Notes: a model not told the origin generated them from the sequence alone. Shown: positions 1-12,448, counted from the stretch's first letter. The stretch is 64,000 nt of DNA from Penelope pileata (GCA_013396635.1 WBMW01003175.1:186582-250581), one strand, 5' to 3'. Made by a program: numbers and translations.

Positions 1-3000
1 CAAAACGTATCTGACCAAAGATCCAGAAAAAACAAAACAACTCAGAGTATGTACATCAAGAATGTGTATGGATTATTTGCTTGGGGTATACTGCTCTAAG
101 CAGCAGCAATGTGCTTTCAGGTGAAGACCCTAGATTATTACCACTAAGCAACAATGCATTTTAAATTTAACAGTGAGAATAATGATGCTGTGCTGACAGG
201 AGATAAAATAGTCAGAGTAGGGTTGTTTAGCTTGTTTTCATCACTGCAAATCTCAAAAGCTAATGAAGTCATCTACAGCAGAGTCAACTTACCAAAAGAA
301 CATGCGATATCAACAGTGATGAAAGTGCATCCACCTTCAAGTATTGTGGCAGATAACAAAGATGTAGTCAGGACTAAAAGTAGATGGCATATGATTTCCC
401 CAGTCCTGCTGTACAGAAGTCTCAGAGTTATGCAGTTGCATGTTCTCCTTCAAAGCGACGTTGAATTCAGTTTTAAGGATCAAGACTAACATGTTTTTAA
501 GGTTCTGCTCAGAAAGCATTGTTTCTTACCATAGTTATGCTTGTTTTCTACAGATTTTTATTTAGCTGAAGCAGGACTGACTTTGAAATGAAATCCAACA
601 GGCTTCCCGGTTGATTTATTTAATGAGCATCTTTGGTAGGGGGCCTCAGGATAAGCTGGCTGTAGCTATTTATCTTTATACTGAGTAGTTTATATATTTT
701 AAGAAAGTGACAAATGGCAGCTTTAAAAAAACTCATTATGGTAATTGATTATTATAGGAAAACCCTGGAAACTTTGTGAAGTAGAGCCATATTCTCTACT
801 TGTCTTAGCTTTAAACCAGACTAGTAATTAGAAGAATCCATAAACATTTGTCACATTAAGAGAGATTCAGTTAGTAAGTTTAGAATAAAACTCCGGAGTC
901 ATTTTATTTATATCCTATGTTAAAATCACATACATTACTGATTTTCCCTTATCACAGAGAGATTATTTTGCCTAGATAAACAGAGGACCATACATACTCT
1001 CAAAACCTGTCTAAGTAGAATTCTACCACAAATGTAATGTGCATTTATCTGGGAAAGGTGACTGGACTCTTGGACCAATATGTTTCCGAATGGTGTAGCC
1101 AAGGCATTTATTCTGAGCAGAGTTCATTCAGGAATTTTAATTCAAAAACATTGTGCCTCTCCTTCTTCTCCTTGGCCTCTCCATCTATCTCAAATTTTGG
1201 ATGTTCAGCTGGCAGGCAACTCATTGATCTCAGATTTTCTTCCTTCCCTCACCTCCCTTAGCTGAATGAGCTGTAGCTCATTCTAACAACATTTTGAGAG
1301 ATTACAGACCTGGATCCATATTGAAGACTGCCTTTAACTTCTATTTAATTCAAGTTCATTTAGAGATTGACTTATTTAATCAAATAAAACATGAGACTAG
1401 GATTTCATTTGCTTTCATTAGTGTGACAAATCTCTCAAACAAAAAATTGGGACCACCGTTTGCAATCATTAACGGAGACAATTAGTACTCCAAACAATCA
1501 TTCAGTATTTTCAGAAATGCTGTGTGTGAAAATGATCTGTCTGATTTCAACAACAGGAAAGATCTTAATATTGTCCAAACATGAGGAGTTGTCACTGATC
1601 CTGCGTACATAAACATAAGTATTCTGCAGTTCACTTCCTATAACTTTTTGTCATTGATTTAGATCTGGTTTATATGACATAGCTTGACTTCTATTTTAGG
1701 AAAGCGGATATACATTTAGTATTCTTTATAAAATTGAAAATGAAGGGCTGCTCAGGAAGAAACATAACTGAACATCAGAGTCAGGCAATACTTGCAAAGC
1801 CATTACTATGCTATAAATACCTCAACAACTTTTCAGTCTGGACATGGTATTTTGCCGTACAGCTTCTCGGAGATGAATCTGCTACGGTGTTTCTATCTTT
1901 GTGTCAGGAATTAGCATTTACAATGTTTTTTCTTATGGCACCAAATCCAGCTATCAATGGAATGTATAAGAATGTTGTCTCTCATTTCTAAAAAGTAAGT
2001 TTCTAGCCCATAGAGATGATGTGAAAAAACTGACTTTGCCACCTTAGTTATGTGTAAGCCTCAGAACTAAGAACACAAATATAAGAATGATAAAAATTGT
2101 TTTTTTTAAAAAAAGTTATTTTTAAGAAAGATTTAATTTGTACAACTATTTTATGGTGTTTTAACATATGGAGTTGACAATACCATAATTTCTATTTCTT
2201 TAAATATTTTTTATTGCTTCAGATAATGTCCTACATATAAATTTACGTATGTCTGTAACGGGAGTAAACCACAAAAGTAAAGTTTTCAAAAGTAAAGAGT
2301 TTTTGACTCTCCTAAGCAGACAGCTTCCAAAAACGAACCCATAATAATTACATCAGCTCTTTCCCCAAAGCTAGCTACATCTTTCTATCATAAAAGTTTT
2401 TCTTTTTCCAAGTTTGCTTCAGTTTGTAAACCCCTCTTCAAACATGAAATAAAAATCATTGTTCCTTTGGCAACTATATCGTTTCTTTGTTGAAAGCAGC
2501 TTAACTCAAATATTCTGCTCACAAAGATATGTTATTTGGCAGCTTGATGTATACTGTAAAAGTGAATGATAGCTGTTAATAGCAGAGAAGAAAATTCACG
2601 TTCTTTGTGTTTCCTCATAATAGAGCTTTTTCAAGATAGCCAGTGTTTCAGATTGATAAATGTCAGGTAAACAATGAAATGTATAAAGGTCTAGCCCTCT
2701 GAATTCTTTTGTCTGTACAGCCTGTGTGAAAACAGCACATAGGCATGTGGCAGGATCAGGCCATGAGGTGTCCAAGTGTGATGCAAATGTACTTTGAGTT
2801 GCAACAAAGCTGTTTCAGTGCTTGTATGTAGCACTGCCTCACCGGAGGAACCTGAAACCGAAACGCACCCTACTAAAATTCTGACTTGAGGTAGGTAACT
2901 TGCACTTATAGGTGAGAGGATATTAATGCACAGGAAAAATGCTGGTGGAAATATCTCTAAGGAAATTTGTTGTTATTCTCTGTAACAAATTCATCCTTTT

Positions 3001-5037
3001 TTCTTATTCAGACTATGGCTTTTTTTTTAAATTAAATGAAAATGTTCATTACTGTAGAAATGGTGGGGTAAAACAGAACAAGTGATCACTGAACTTTGGC
3101 TGGTTGGGAGCCTGGACTAGCAGACACCCCACAGTCCTGCCTTTTGGAATAGAATTTGTCTCACCTGTCATCAGAACCTTAAATGTTAGATACCTAAAAT
3201 GGTGCTATTCTCCATTTGCTTCCTTAAAGAGGTTGTTTCACTACCTGAAGCAGTCAGTCTGAGTACTCTTGAGACAGGATGGCTGGTATATAAAGAGATG
3301 AGCTACAAATCGTACACATGCTGTCTTCTTACGTGGGCCCACACATTTCTGGTGGCAGTGTTATATTTACTGAGTACTTCAGAACAAAGAGACAGGAATT
3401 CCAATTCACTCTTTAGCTGAATAGGGACAACAGTTCAGTAATTGCAAAAGGACTGCTATACCCATGCACCTCCCAATTGCTGAGGGCTATGCTAGTACGG
3501 AGACATCTTTTTGCCTTTCGTCCAGTGTATCCTGGCAGAAAAGCAAGTAAAAATTCAATCTTAATTTACTGCAATTTCTTGTGCATATATTTGCCTCCTA
3601 CTGAACAGCAGTATCTCATGCTTAAAAGACAGAATTTACTCTCACTAACCCTGCAGAGGTCAGTGGAATGTACAGATAAATCTACTAAGCATTAATTTTG
3701 TATCATTCACATACAGAAGCTCTATTAGGCATTTCCAAGATGCAAAACACTGTCATATGGAAATTCATTCATCAATATGGTATTTTCACGCTATTGAAAC
3801 GTTTATTATGAAAACATATGCCTCATGGTGCATATGTTACCATATTTTAATATACATTTTATAAGGCTATTACTACTAAATGTGTTATTTTATCCTTTTG
3901 TTTTTAAAGGTTGATTCATTGTTATTAAACAAAATCAAAGAGGCGAAGAAAACAACATGTGGCAGCTCTTTTTGTTGCTATCATCTTGTTTTACTGTTTG
4001 AATGTCTCAGAAGGTGGCTATTGTACTTTTATTGAGCAAGGAAGAGAATCCCTTTAAAATCCAGGTGTTGACCACATGTTTATCAGACTTTCCATAAACA
4101 ACAAAGAGTTTTTCCTCCCATATCTGTTCTCTTTCTGAAAATCCAACTGAGCCTTGCAAATATGTTAATCCATGTCTGCAAAATCTTCAAGCTTTTGATT
4201 TGATTCATGCATGCTAGCAAGGGTCAAATTGAGGGGAAATAGTAAAGCAGTATTTCCTCTGAGGTGATTGTATTGCTCATGCTTTTGTATATTGCTACCA
4301 GCATTGAATGGTGGCAGATTTTCACTGCTGAGGATTAAAACTAATTTAATGTTTCTAAACTTAACATGCCTAGGATGCAAAGTTCAGGTACAAGTTGCAG
4401 CTCTATCAAATTAGGTGTTCAGACACAGTGACTGGAGCATTGCGATCTAGCTTTTTCAGCTGTTCTCATATTTGTTAAGCAGCAATTTCTGAGAGCGCTG
4501 TGGGGCTGAAAAACAATCGTGTTTTAAAAACAGTCCTAATTTTGCACCTCTTCTTATCACACTCCTGTTTGCCAACGCAATAAACTCCAGATGAAAATAA
4601 TGGATTTTGGATGCCCAGCAACAGTTTCCTCCTCCTGGGAATCTCAATTTCTGTAAAGTACTAGTTTTCAGTAGTATTAACTTCAATGTAAATCCTTATT
4701 TAAATACACACAGTATATACATGTGAAAAACAAAATGCTAAAACAGTGCACTTAAATACAGATTTTTAAGATATGGTATTAAATATGTTACAGCTTTTGA
4801 ACTTGCAGTTCCTACATGAACAATTGTAACAATAAGAATCATTACTGAATTGATTACTATTCTTCCTACAGCTCCCATAGAGACACTCTACAATAAAAAG
4901 AAAGAAAGAACACCTTACCCTAAAATGACTATAAAAGAAGGTAAGGCTTCCAAAGAGTAAAGCAGTTACAAGAAAGTTATGTAGTTATTTTCTTATTTAT
5001 TAGGTGTTAGCAGGCTAATATCTTTATTAAGAGATAT
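1..5037. other. Unique AT-rich non-coding DNA, no gene seen
   Basis: No repeat family or host exon is recognisable here. The longest open frame, 154-489 on the plus strand (111 codons), has no domain, signal peptide or family resemblance, and other frames interrupt it, so I treat it as chance. Further short frames (1734-1991, 3199-3420, 4456-4686 minus) look equally random. The base composition is typical of avian intergenic or intronic DNA, with scattered A and T runs. Confidence 0.7.
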
Positions 5038-5101
5038 CTCCTTCCTTCCTTCTCTCCTTACCTTTTTCCTTCCTTCATTCCTTTCTTTCTTTCTTCCTTC
5101 C
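5038..5101. repeat. Imperfect polypyrimidine tract (CCTT/CTTT)n
   Basis: About 64 bp made almost only of C and T on the plus strand, built from CCTT and CTTT tetramers with a few interruptions. This is low-complexity sequence. Homopurine-homopyrimidine tracts can adopt triplex (H-DNA) structure, but nothing here points to a function. Confidence 0.85.
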
Positions 5102-6419
5102 ATAAAACTTCTTTCCTTCTGTAAATCTTCCTTTAGATCATTACAATTTAATTAGCCTTCCCACTTGTTAATTAGGAGTAAAGTTTATTTTTCTCTTACA
5201 ACTGATTTCTAAAATATTTTTCCTTAGCTTTTGGTGTTTATTCCAGAAAAGAGTTCAAGAAGATTATGGCTTTAAAAGTAGTGCCTTAAGTTATTTAAAG
5301 TATGCTTTTCTAATAAAATCACTTTATGCTGGCAGCTCAGATTAGACATTTTCAAAAGTTCATTGGCTACGTAATCATTTGATCAGTAAAACATGAGTTT
5401 TAAGTTTTTGCTGTAGATTAGATTTTCTGTAGCTTAATACTGGAACAAATAAGTATATTTCCTATTTGTAATGTGATTGACATTCTTTGAAAATATGCCA
5501 TAAATTGGCAGCCAAATGTACAAACAAAATACAGAGCACAATGGAGAATTGTACTGATCTAGAAATGGACAGACTAACATATCCCCAAGATCTGTAAAAG
5601 TTGACTGGTTAGTAGTTTTAATCGTTTTGATGAGTTCAGTTCTGACTTTTCGCCTTGCTTTTTGGTTTTGGTTTCTTTTTAGGGGGTTAGGGGAAAAGAG
5701 AATAAGAGGAGGGGTAATTTCACAGGATATATTTAGGCTGTCTCTAAGTTTTTGCTGATTGAAGATAATTTTTCCAAAATGTTGAAGAAATCACCTTGTC
5801 AATACAGTATCGGCAATAGTAAATAAACAAATAGGAAATTCTTGCTACTCCTTGTGACTTGGACTCCAAGTTAACTGTGAACACAAGAAGCATTTGGACT
5901 CAAAGGTAAAGCTAACATTTTGTTATCTATTGTGAAATGTCCTCTCATCTGAAAAAGTGCTATTTTCTACAAACAGGCAACAGGCATATGGCCTGTTGGA
6001 TCAGGTTACATCAGGTGATGTTGTGTTATGTGATATGACATGCCCTGCAGTGACCTGAGGCAATGTCATCTTGTGTTACCTTGGTAAGGAAGTATTGTTC
6101 TTTATTAAGTAAGTGAAGGCTAATTATCTGTAGTCATGAAAAATTTCTGTACTTTCTGTAAGGAGAAGCCGTTAATGGCAAGTAGCCTGTTCTTCTGATT
6201 TTCTTTTGGATAATCCCTCAGAATCTATATCCCATATGAATCGTCTCTTACTATTATTTACTAGTTGGCATGTACTTTACAAATCTAATTTAATATACTT
6301 CAAAGTACACAGAAAAGAAATTCCTGTAGTGTTATAAAGAGGTGTAGTACTTGGAAAGTGAATAGACAATAGCACCAATTTGGATATGGAAGCGAGAAAT
6401 TTTGCAAAAGGGATATTAG
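5102..6419. other. Unique non-coding DNA
   Basis: No open frame of note and no recognised repeat. A small near-palindrome around the ATATG at 5980-5998 (AACAGGC arm against GCCTGTT) is the only local structure I noticed. Confidence 0.6.
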
Positions 6420-6435
6420 GTAATCTTCTTAGACG

Positions 6436-6700
6436 GAAATGCTTAGTGTTGGAAGCCTAACTATACATTTTTATGCATAAACTGGTCATTATTACTCTTC
6501 TACAGTTCTTATAAGCTTCTTGCTTAAATGGTACATTATGAAAATGAGCTATTGCAACTGCAAAGTATGATAAAACTGAGTCTACAGTGTGACCCTACCT
6601 ATGACTCTATCAGGATAGGTACTCTCAATAAGTGAGTCCTTAGTTACTGTATTATGGGATATTATCAAAGGAATCCATTGTAGTTGGCCATTCAGTGTAA
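6436..6700 (+). repeat. Diverged tandem duplication, unit A
   Basis: This stretch is collinear with 6902-7165. Shared blocks include GAAATGCT near 6436, TGTTGGAAG, an exact ATAAGCTTCTTGCT at 6511, and AATAAGT at 6628. The offset to the second unit stays between 465 and 477 bp along the length, which indicates an old segmental tandem duplication with small indels. Two insertions of one unnamed dispersed repeat is the alternative. No coding frame is preserved in either unit. Confidence 0.6.
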
Positions 6701-6901
6701 TGATCTTTAATATTATTTCCTATTGATACATTCGGCATGTAAATTCACTTTTAAAAGATTTACACAAAGAAAGTGAACACTTACACAGGTATAGCTATCT
6801 ACTAATTTTACAGTAAATTACTGGTGCATGGTACAGAATGTAACCTCTTGGTTATATTCTTCAGTAAAAGGAATGGGTTAGAGACGTTTTTATGCAAATT
6901 A

Positions 6902-7165
6902 GAAATGCTCTGTGTTGGAAGTCTAATTGTACTTTTTATTGTTGAACAAGTCAATACTGCTTTAATACACATTTTATAAGCTTCTTGCTAAAATTGTATA
7001 TGAAAGGGATTAGCTCCCACAGATGAAAGGCATAATCTTAACAATGAGGCCACGTAAGCAGAATGGTTGAAGTACTGATAAAGGATTTGATGGCTCCGAC
7101 ATAGAATAAGTCCTATTAGTCTTATTAGTCACCACTATTTGACCCACTACAGTTCATTGTGCAAG
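6902..7165 (+). repeat. Diverged tandem duplication, unit B
   Basis: Partner of the segment at 6436-6700 in direct orientation. The shared anchors are at 6902 (GAAATGCT), 6976 (ATAAGCTTCTTGCT) and 7105 (AATAAGT). Identity is high in the anchors and low between them, so the duplication is old. The exact outer edges cannot be fixed by eye. Confidence 0.6.
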
Positions 7166-7311
7166 TTACATATACTCGGTGGTGGAATGAACAACGGTAC
7201 TGTAATTGCATTCTGGTGAGTTACAATAAATAGAAATGTGTGAGGTACTTTGCTGGAAACCAGAAACAACACAATTTCATTTTTCATTAGTTATTCTTGA
7301 ATGGAAAAAGC

Positions 7312-7337
7312 AAAATAAATAAATAAATAAATAAAAT
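7312..7337. repeat. (AAAT)n microsatellite
   Basis: About six and a half copies of AAAT without interruption. It is a short tetranucleotide repeat in unique DNA with no linked element that I can recognise. Confidence 0.9.
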
Positions 7338-7647
7338 CATTTTAAAAATGAGTTGTTTTTTAAAAACTACTAGGTAGCAAGCATATCATGAACGGGGCTG
7401 GAAGAGAAGGTCAAGGTTCAGGTTTGACTTGCTGTCTCACTTGATCTAAATCTTCCCACATGTTCAACAGTGCTCATTATCACAAATAATAAAATTCAGA
7501 TGTTGAAGAACAAGAGCTCAGTTCATCAGCAGAAAATCTGAAGAAAACTATCTTCAAAATGCAGTTTTCACATTAGAAAAAATATGTCATTTGTTGTGCA
7601 TATTCTCCTGGACAATCCTTGCTTTTTAAGTTAAAACCAATACAAAG

Positions 7648-7700
7648 CTTTTTTTTCTTTCTTCTTTCTCTTCTTTCTTTCTTTTTTTTTTTCCTATTTC
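7648..7700. repeat. T-rich polypyrimidine tract
   Basis: A run of T broken by single C residues (CTTT and CTTC units) about 53 bp long. Low-complexity sequence. Confidence 0.85.
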
Positions 7701-9079
7701 TTTTGTGTACTTGTGACAATGGGGGTAACAGAGATAGTGAAGAAAAATATAAGTATATGAGTCAACTTAATTTCTAAAAAAAAGGAAGTCAGTCTTATAA
7801 AATAGCAAAAATAGAGAGGTTAAAAAAAAAGGAAAGCAATGCTTAATAAAGATTTCTTGGTGTTCCCCAACTTTAAAGTGTTCATTAAAATATATGGGAA
7901 AGATTGAATGATGTTAGCATATAAAATACAGACCAGATCAAAATGCAACTGCAAATATGATGGGGAATCTGTATAGCCTTCAGTTACATCACCTTTCTTC
8001 AACTCTGTGTTGGATCATGCACTGCTATTGTGGAGAATGGCCAGATTCTTCATCCACAGACCATCCATCAAGGCCATGCCTAAATGTTAAATTACATTGA
8101 AATGTCTAGTAAATTGAAACTACAGATTATATATTTGGTCCTATCTCTGCAATATTTTCATTCATTTCTACTCTTCTTTGTGTAACCTTGTGCTGGAGAA
8201 AGTATTAGCTGCCCACATCTAGAATATTTTTGAAGAGGTTTTTCCTTTTAATCATGTTAAATGATCTCTCCCAGTACTGTTCTATGTGGATTCTCACACA
8301 TATGTCGCACATTATAGTCTGTGTAGCCACATGTTTTAGACCATGTGAGAATATCTATTATTTCTACAGATGCTATTGCTTAAGCTTTTGTAAGTCCATT
8401 GATAATATACCTGCACATTCAGCCTGTCTTTGTCTCCTGTGAAGAGCACTGCACCAGACTCTGGCATAGATTAATATTTACCAACAAATTTCTTACTGGT
8501 TTGTTTTGCCTAAAGAGGTGTGTGAGGTAGACAGACATCCTTCTGCTATGTTTTAGCATTTACTTATGCTAGTCTTCCCTTTAGTATGTATATTTTTAAG
8601 AATTTGTATATGTATGTATTTGTATGTGTATATGGATTGTTTAGCTCTTGGTATAGATTTGCAATGAAAAACTACTTTTCTACTAATCTGAACAGATACT
8701 TGCAGTTATAAAGTCCTAGTACTACTGAAAATGGGAGGCATACCACAGTTATTTGTGATAATAACACCTGCAGTTCAAGACTCAAATGAAGCATTTTAGA
8801 GCAGCAACTGCAGTATGTTGTACAATATGAGATTTTGGCAAACCAGAGGATAAGATGATACCAAATTGTCAGGGAAATTGAAGACATTCTCCAGTCTCAA
8901 CAATATAGATAAGGCAGTCAGCAAAGAGGATATTTCTGGGAATGAGTGGGAGGAGAACTGAGGGGAAGATTGGTAGAGCTTGCTGAAGCCCTGTGCTTCT
9001 TCCTCACAGTGCAAACAGTTTAACTTTAGCAGTTTAAAAGACACACATGCAGATTAAGCTAGTCATCCAGGTTTCAAAG
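7701..9079. other. Unique non-coding DNA upstream of hAT copy 1
   Basis: No convincing gene. Minus-strand frames at 8672-8887 and 8796-9044 overlap each other in different frames and match nothing I know. A TATG-rich stretch at about 8587-8637 is mildly repetitive. Confidence 0.6.
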
Positions 9080-9953
9080 CCATGTCCAACCCGCAGTCCT
9101 GCATGTGGCCCAGCAGAGCCTGCAATGTGGCCTGCCCCTTGCTGCCATGCCAACATGGTGGCAGCTCTTCCCTGCTGAATGGCCTGGCCCGGCCGGGCTC
9201 CGGGCATGCACCCATCACTTGGCAACTAACACGGTCTGAGTTGAAGCCAAGACAAGTGCAGTGCTAACTCAAGTTATGCAAATAATTTTATGCATTTTGA
9301 TACATTGGCTAAACAATCCTGTGAACAGTGAAAAATATGCAGCCTTGCTTTCTATTCTGATAAAGGAATTTGAGAATAAGTTTCAAGATTGCCGAAAAAA
9401 TCATCAATTTTTTGATATATTTGCACATCCATTTTCAGTTGACATAAATACATTACTTGCAAATTTTCAAATTGAAGGTATAGAGTTGCAATCAGATATT
9501 CAACTCAAAGAAAAATTTGATCGTGTCTCTCTACTAGACTTTTATAAAACCTATCTTACCAGACAGAAATATCACAAATATTCACAATCAAGCCCTATTC
9601 ACATCATTGCTTTTTGGCAGTATGTACATTTGTGAACAACGATTTGCAAGGATGAAGCACAGGAAGAGTAAAATTTTATCAAAAATCTCTGATGAACACC
9701 TTGAGAACTCACTAAGAATTACAACCACTTCCATCAAACCAGACACTGATGCATTAGTTTCACAAAAACAAGGTCAAATATCCTACTAGTTTTATGGTTT
9801 TGTTTCTCTTTTTTTACAATTTAATAACAAATATATAAAAAGAAGTTTTGCTAGTTAAATACATTAACTACATTGTATATATTATATGCAGCCCAAGACA
9901 GTTCCTCTTCACTCAATGCAGCCCAGGCAAGCCAGAATTTTGGACACCCATGC
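9080..9953 (+). mobile_element. hAT DNA transposon (Charlie-like), internally deleted copy 1
   Basis: The left end reads GCATGTCCAACC and the right end reads TTTTGGACACCCATGC, matching inverted ends of the CAGGGGTGTCCAACC class seen in Charlie-type hAT elements. Inside the left end is a GC-rich subterminal region (about 9080-9240), normal for these elements. The sequence then jumps to the last third of the transposase (from about 9272), so the front of the gene is deleted. Two further copies of the family lie at 15.1-16.6 kb and 55.6-55.9 kb. No 8-bp target duplication is visible, which suggests age. In chicken the comparable family is Charlie12; equating the two is inference. Confidence 0.85.
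9261..9789 (+). pseudogene. hAT transposase C-terminal fragment (hATC dimerisation region), frameshifted
   Basis: Two plus-strand frames, 9261-9635 and 9607-9789, together encode the end of a hAT transposase of the type also found fused in vertebrate GTF2IRD2. The first carries the segment with NSEKYAALLS and SDIQLKEKFDRVSLLDFYKT. The second carries the hATC-like part, with YICEQRFARMKHRKSK and ISDEHLENSLR, and ends at a natural stop after GQISY. A single net frameshift near 9575-9600 separates them; otherwise this is the best preserved of the three copies. The catalytic RNase H-like core residues are absent because the 5' two thirds of the gene are missing. It cannot encode a working transposase. 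Confidence 0.85.
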
Positions 9954-10036
9954 ACTACAGACAGTTTAGAGATTTAAGCTCTTCCTGAGCGAATTCATCC
10001 CATCCCAAGATATATTATAGGCAAGATTGATTATTC

Positions 10037-10116
10037 ACTGCTTTGGCAGGGGGATTGGACTCGATGATCTCTAGAGGTCCCTTCCAACCCATACAATCCT
10101 GTGATTCTGTGATTCT
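10037..10116 (+). mobile_element. CR1 LINE, 3' tail only
   Basis: About 80 bp matching the extreme 3' end of avian CR1: TTGGCAGGGGGATTGGACTC, then CCCTTCCAACCC, then two GTGATTCT octamers at the end. It is severely 5'-truncated, as most CR1 insertions are. It sits about 85 bp downstream of hAT copy 1. Confidence 0.92.
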
Positions 10117-11687
10117 CTGGAGGTGCCTGTTTCTCTCCATTGATTAAAGAGTCTAGATTATTAGCTTAAACAACTAACTTGTTAAGAGCCAACAGCTGAT
10201 GTTAGGTGAGTATAATTCCCACTCTCAGAGTTCTGGATAATGAGGACTTCATCTTGTCCATTATTTGATTAATTTCGTCCATTTTTATTAGTGCTTATTC
10301 TCTTCCCAAGTCAATTCTGTTCAACAGTTGATCAAGTTCTAGCTTCTCATTGTCACCAAATACATGGTTTCCATGTATTTCACTTGAGCCTCAACGGATT
10401 CTACCTCCGGTGTCCCTATTCTGACTATGACATGGAGGAGAATGTTGTAGGGTTTTTCAGGTCAAGTCTGAGTTGCCTTGACATACCAGACTGAACCTTC
10501 AAATCTAGGTTCATTTTATTGTTTACAAAAATGGACAAGTTTTAACTGTTAAAATTGTTAAATTCTTATGAATAGAAATCCTTGGATTAGCCCTCCTTAA
10601 CACTAGTCCTATTAAATTCTTATACTCCTTTGATATTTAACAGAGAGAATAAGGCACATTTAGACAGCATTTCAGAACTTAAATAGAAAGAACATTTGAT
10701 CTTTAAGTTCTGTTTCTAAAAGGCTTTATATTCTCAGGGTTTCTTATTTTGGGCATCATTTGGAGATAATAGATAGAGGCATTATATATCATCTTCCCCT
10801 TGTTTTTCATACTGTAGACTTCAATGGCTGGACTTATTGGAAGTTGATTCATTGTGATTTTTGATACGACCCATTTATCTGCTTTGTTGAAAGTGTTTTA
10901 AATTTATTTTACATTGATCTTAAAATATTTTCAGATAAAAATTTAAGATAATATAGTACTTCAAAAAAAGTTGTTCATTTAAATAATGTTAACAGGACTT
11001 TGGAAATTGTATCTAAAAAGACTGAAATTCCTAAATATTAAAACCTATATCATTGTTATAGTATTCTAAGGCATGCTAAGCTTTATGGATTTCAAAATAG
11101 TCTCCAAAATTCCCACAATTATGTTTGACTCTACCGGTTGTGAGTCTTTGGTATGAAGCTTTTCATTTGCCTATGTGCATGTTTTTTTTATAGATACATT
11201 ATACCAGTAATATTTATATTATTGATTCCTGTTGAGACTAGGTGTAGTAACAAAGACTTTTGCCCGTATTTTTCTTAAAAACAAATTACGTTTTCTATCA
11301 TTTTATTTATTTATGAATGTGGTTTACTTTTTCAATTACAGAAAAAGCTATGTAGGAAGAAGTGTTGGTCTCAAGCTTATTGAACTTTGGGTATGTTTAC
11401 AAGAAAAAGAAGCCTCTCAGTAAAGAGCATACCACTGACCACATGACAGAGAAACAGCCAGGTTGCAAGTAGGTTCCCCCACTCTTGTGATGTCTGTTAT
11501 CCACCACAGTCTCCAGAGATGGTAGCAGGAGATCCTCCTTTGGTCCTCCTCTCTTACATAGTTTAAAAATTCCTGCTTTGATAGCTTTTCCTTTAATGAA
11601 AGGTCAGTGACTGTGCCCTTGTTTGACATAACTGATGGCGTAGTTAATTAGAATTATCCTGTACTTAAAACAACCTGTGCTTCTAAG

Positions 11688-11833
11688 ATCTGCAGTAGAA
11701 GAGCTACCTCCTGCAGAGTTTCTGAGACATAAAGAAGGGTAGCTTCCTCAAGCACTGTTTACAAGCTCCTTTTGCACATTTGCAGCATCTATAATCTGTA
11801 GAAGAAAGACTCCCTCCTGTGGAATTTATAAAA
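11688..11833 (+). repeat. Pair of diverged ~40-bp direct repeats, 106 bp apart
   Basis: ATCTGCAGTAGAAGAG...CCTCCTGCAGA at 11688-11728 recurs as ATCTGTAGAAGAA...CCTCCTGTGGA at 11794-11833. Order and spacing of the blocks are kept, so this looks like a local tandem duplication with drift. Confidence 0.55.
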
Positions 11834-11843
11834 TCCACAGGAG
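11814..11843. repeat. 30-bp near-perfect palindrome
   Basis: CTCCTGTGGA, then ATTTATAAAA, then TCCACAGGAG. The two 10-bp arms are exactly complementary and the centre TTTATAAA is itself self-complementary, leaving only one mismatched pair (A/A). It overlaps the second copy of the local direct repeat. A chance palindrome of this length would be unusual, but no function is visible. Confidence 0.85.
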
Positions 11844-12260
11844 AAATGCTGTGGATTTCTCAAAGCCCCATTTACCTTTAAAAATTTAATAAGGTTGCAG
11901 CCATCTTTAGGTGTGAAGCCGTTAAGTTCCAGTATGTACATTCCGGGTCTACAAACATGGGGCCCATGTTATCACTGTGTTACTTCAGTTTTAAGATGAC
12001 AAAACTTTTAATGAAGTTTGCTGGAATAATATCTAAAAGGTCATAGTTGAATCAAGTCTGCTAAATAGAAAGAACAAGAAATATCTTTAAATATCCTTGA
12101 GTATTTTGAACAAGAAAAAGAAATAACAAAGGAATATTCCTGAAAAACATACTTAATGTAACCTCTGATGAAATAACTGCCATTAACTTCAAAATGAATT
12201 GGCTAGATTCCTTCAGATTGTGAAAGGTATTGACATTATTATGGACAGAAGCATGTTCAC

Positions 12261-12301
12261 ATATACAGTATAATAGTTCCCAGATACAGTATAATATTTC
12301 C
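12261..12301 (+). repeat. 20-bp tandem duplication
   Basis: ATATACAGTATAATAGTTCC is followed directly by CAGATACAGTATAATATTTC, a two-copy tandem repeat with a few substitutions. Confidence 0.75.
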
Positions 12302-12417
12302 CTCGTCTTCATTTAAAAATTGCTTGGAAAACTACATGCTTAGTGTATGAAATATTTAATAAATGCATATTCCCCACTCTCTGAAGTCCAGCAAAAGAAA
12401 ATATTTTTGAAAGAGAT

Positions 12418-12420
<3 letters not shown>

Positions 12421-12448
<28 letters not shown>

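Larger units (their letters stand above)
10117..12420. other. Unique non-coding DNA with small local duplications
   Basis: No recognisable gene. Short frames at 10291-10494 and 11417-11629 (minus) have no family signature. The stretch holds an old 40-bp direct duplication, a 30-bp palindrome and a 20-bp tandem duplication, listed separately. Confidence 0.6.

Noticed and set aside
9034..9267. GC-rich frames on both strands near 9.1 kb
   Set aside because: This is the non-coding GC-rich subterminal region of hAT copy 1.
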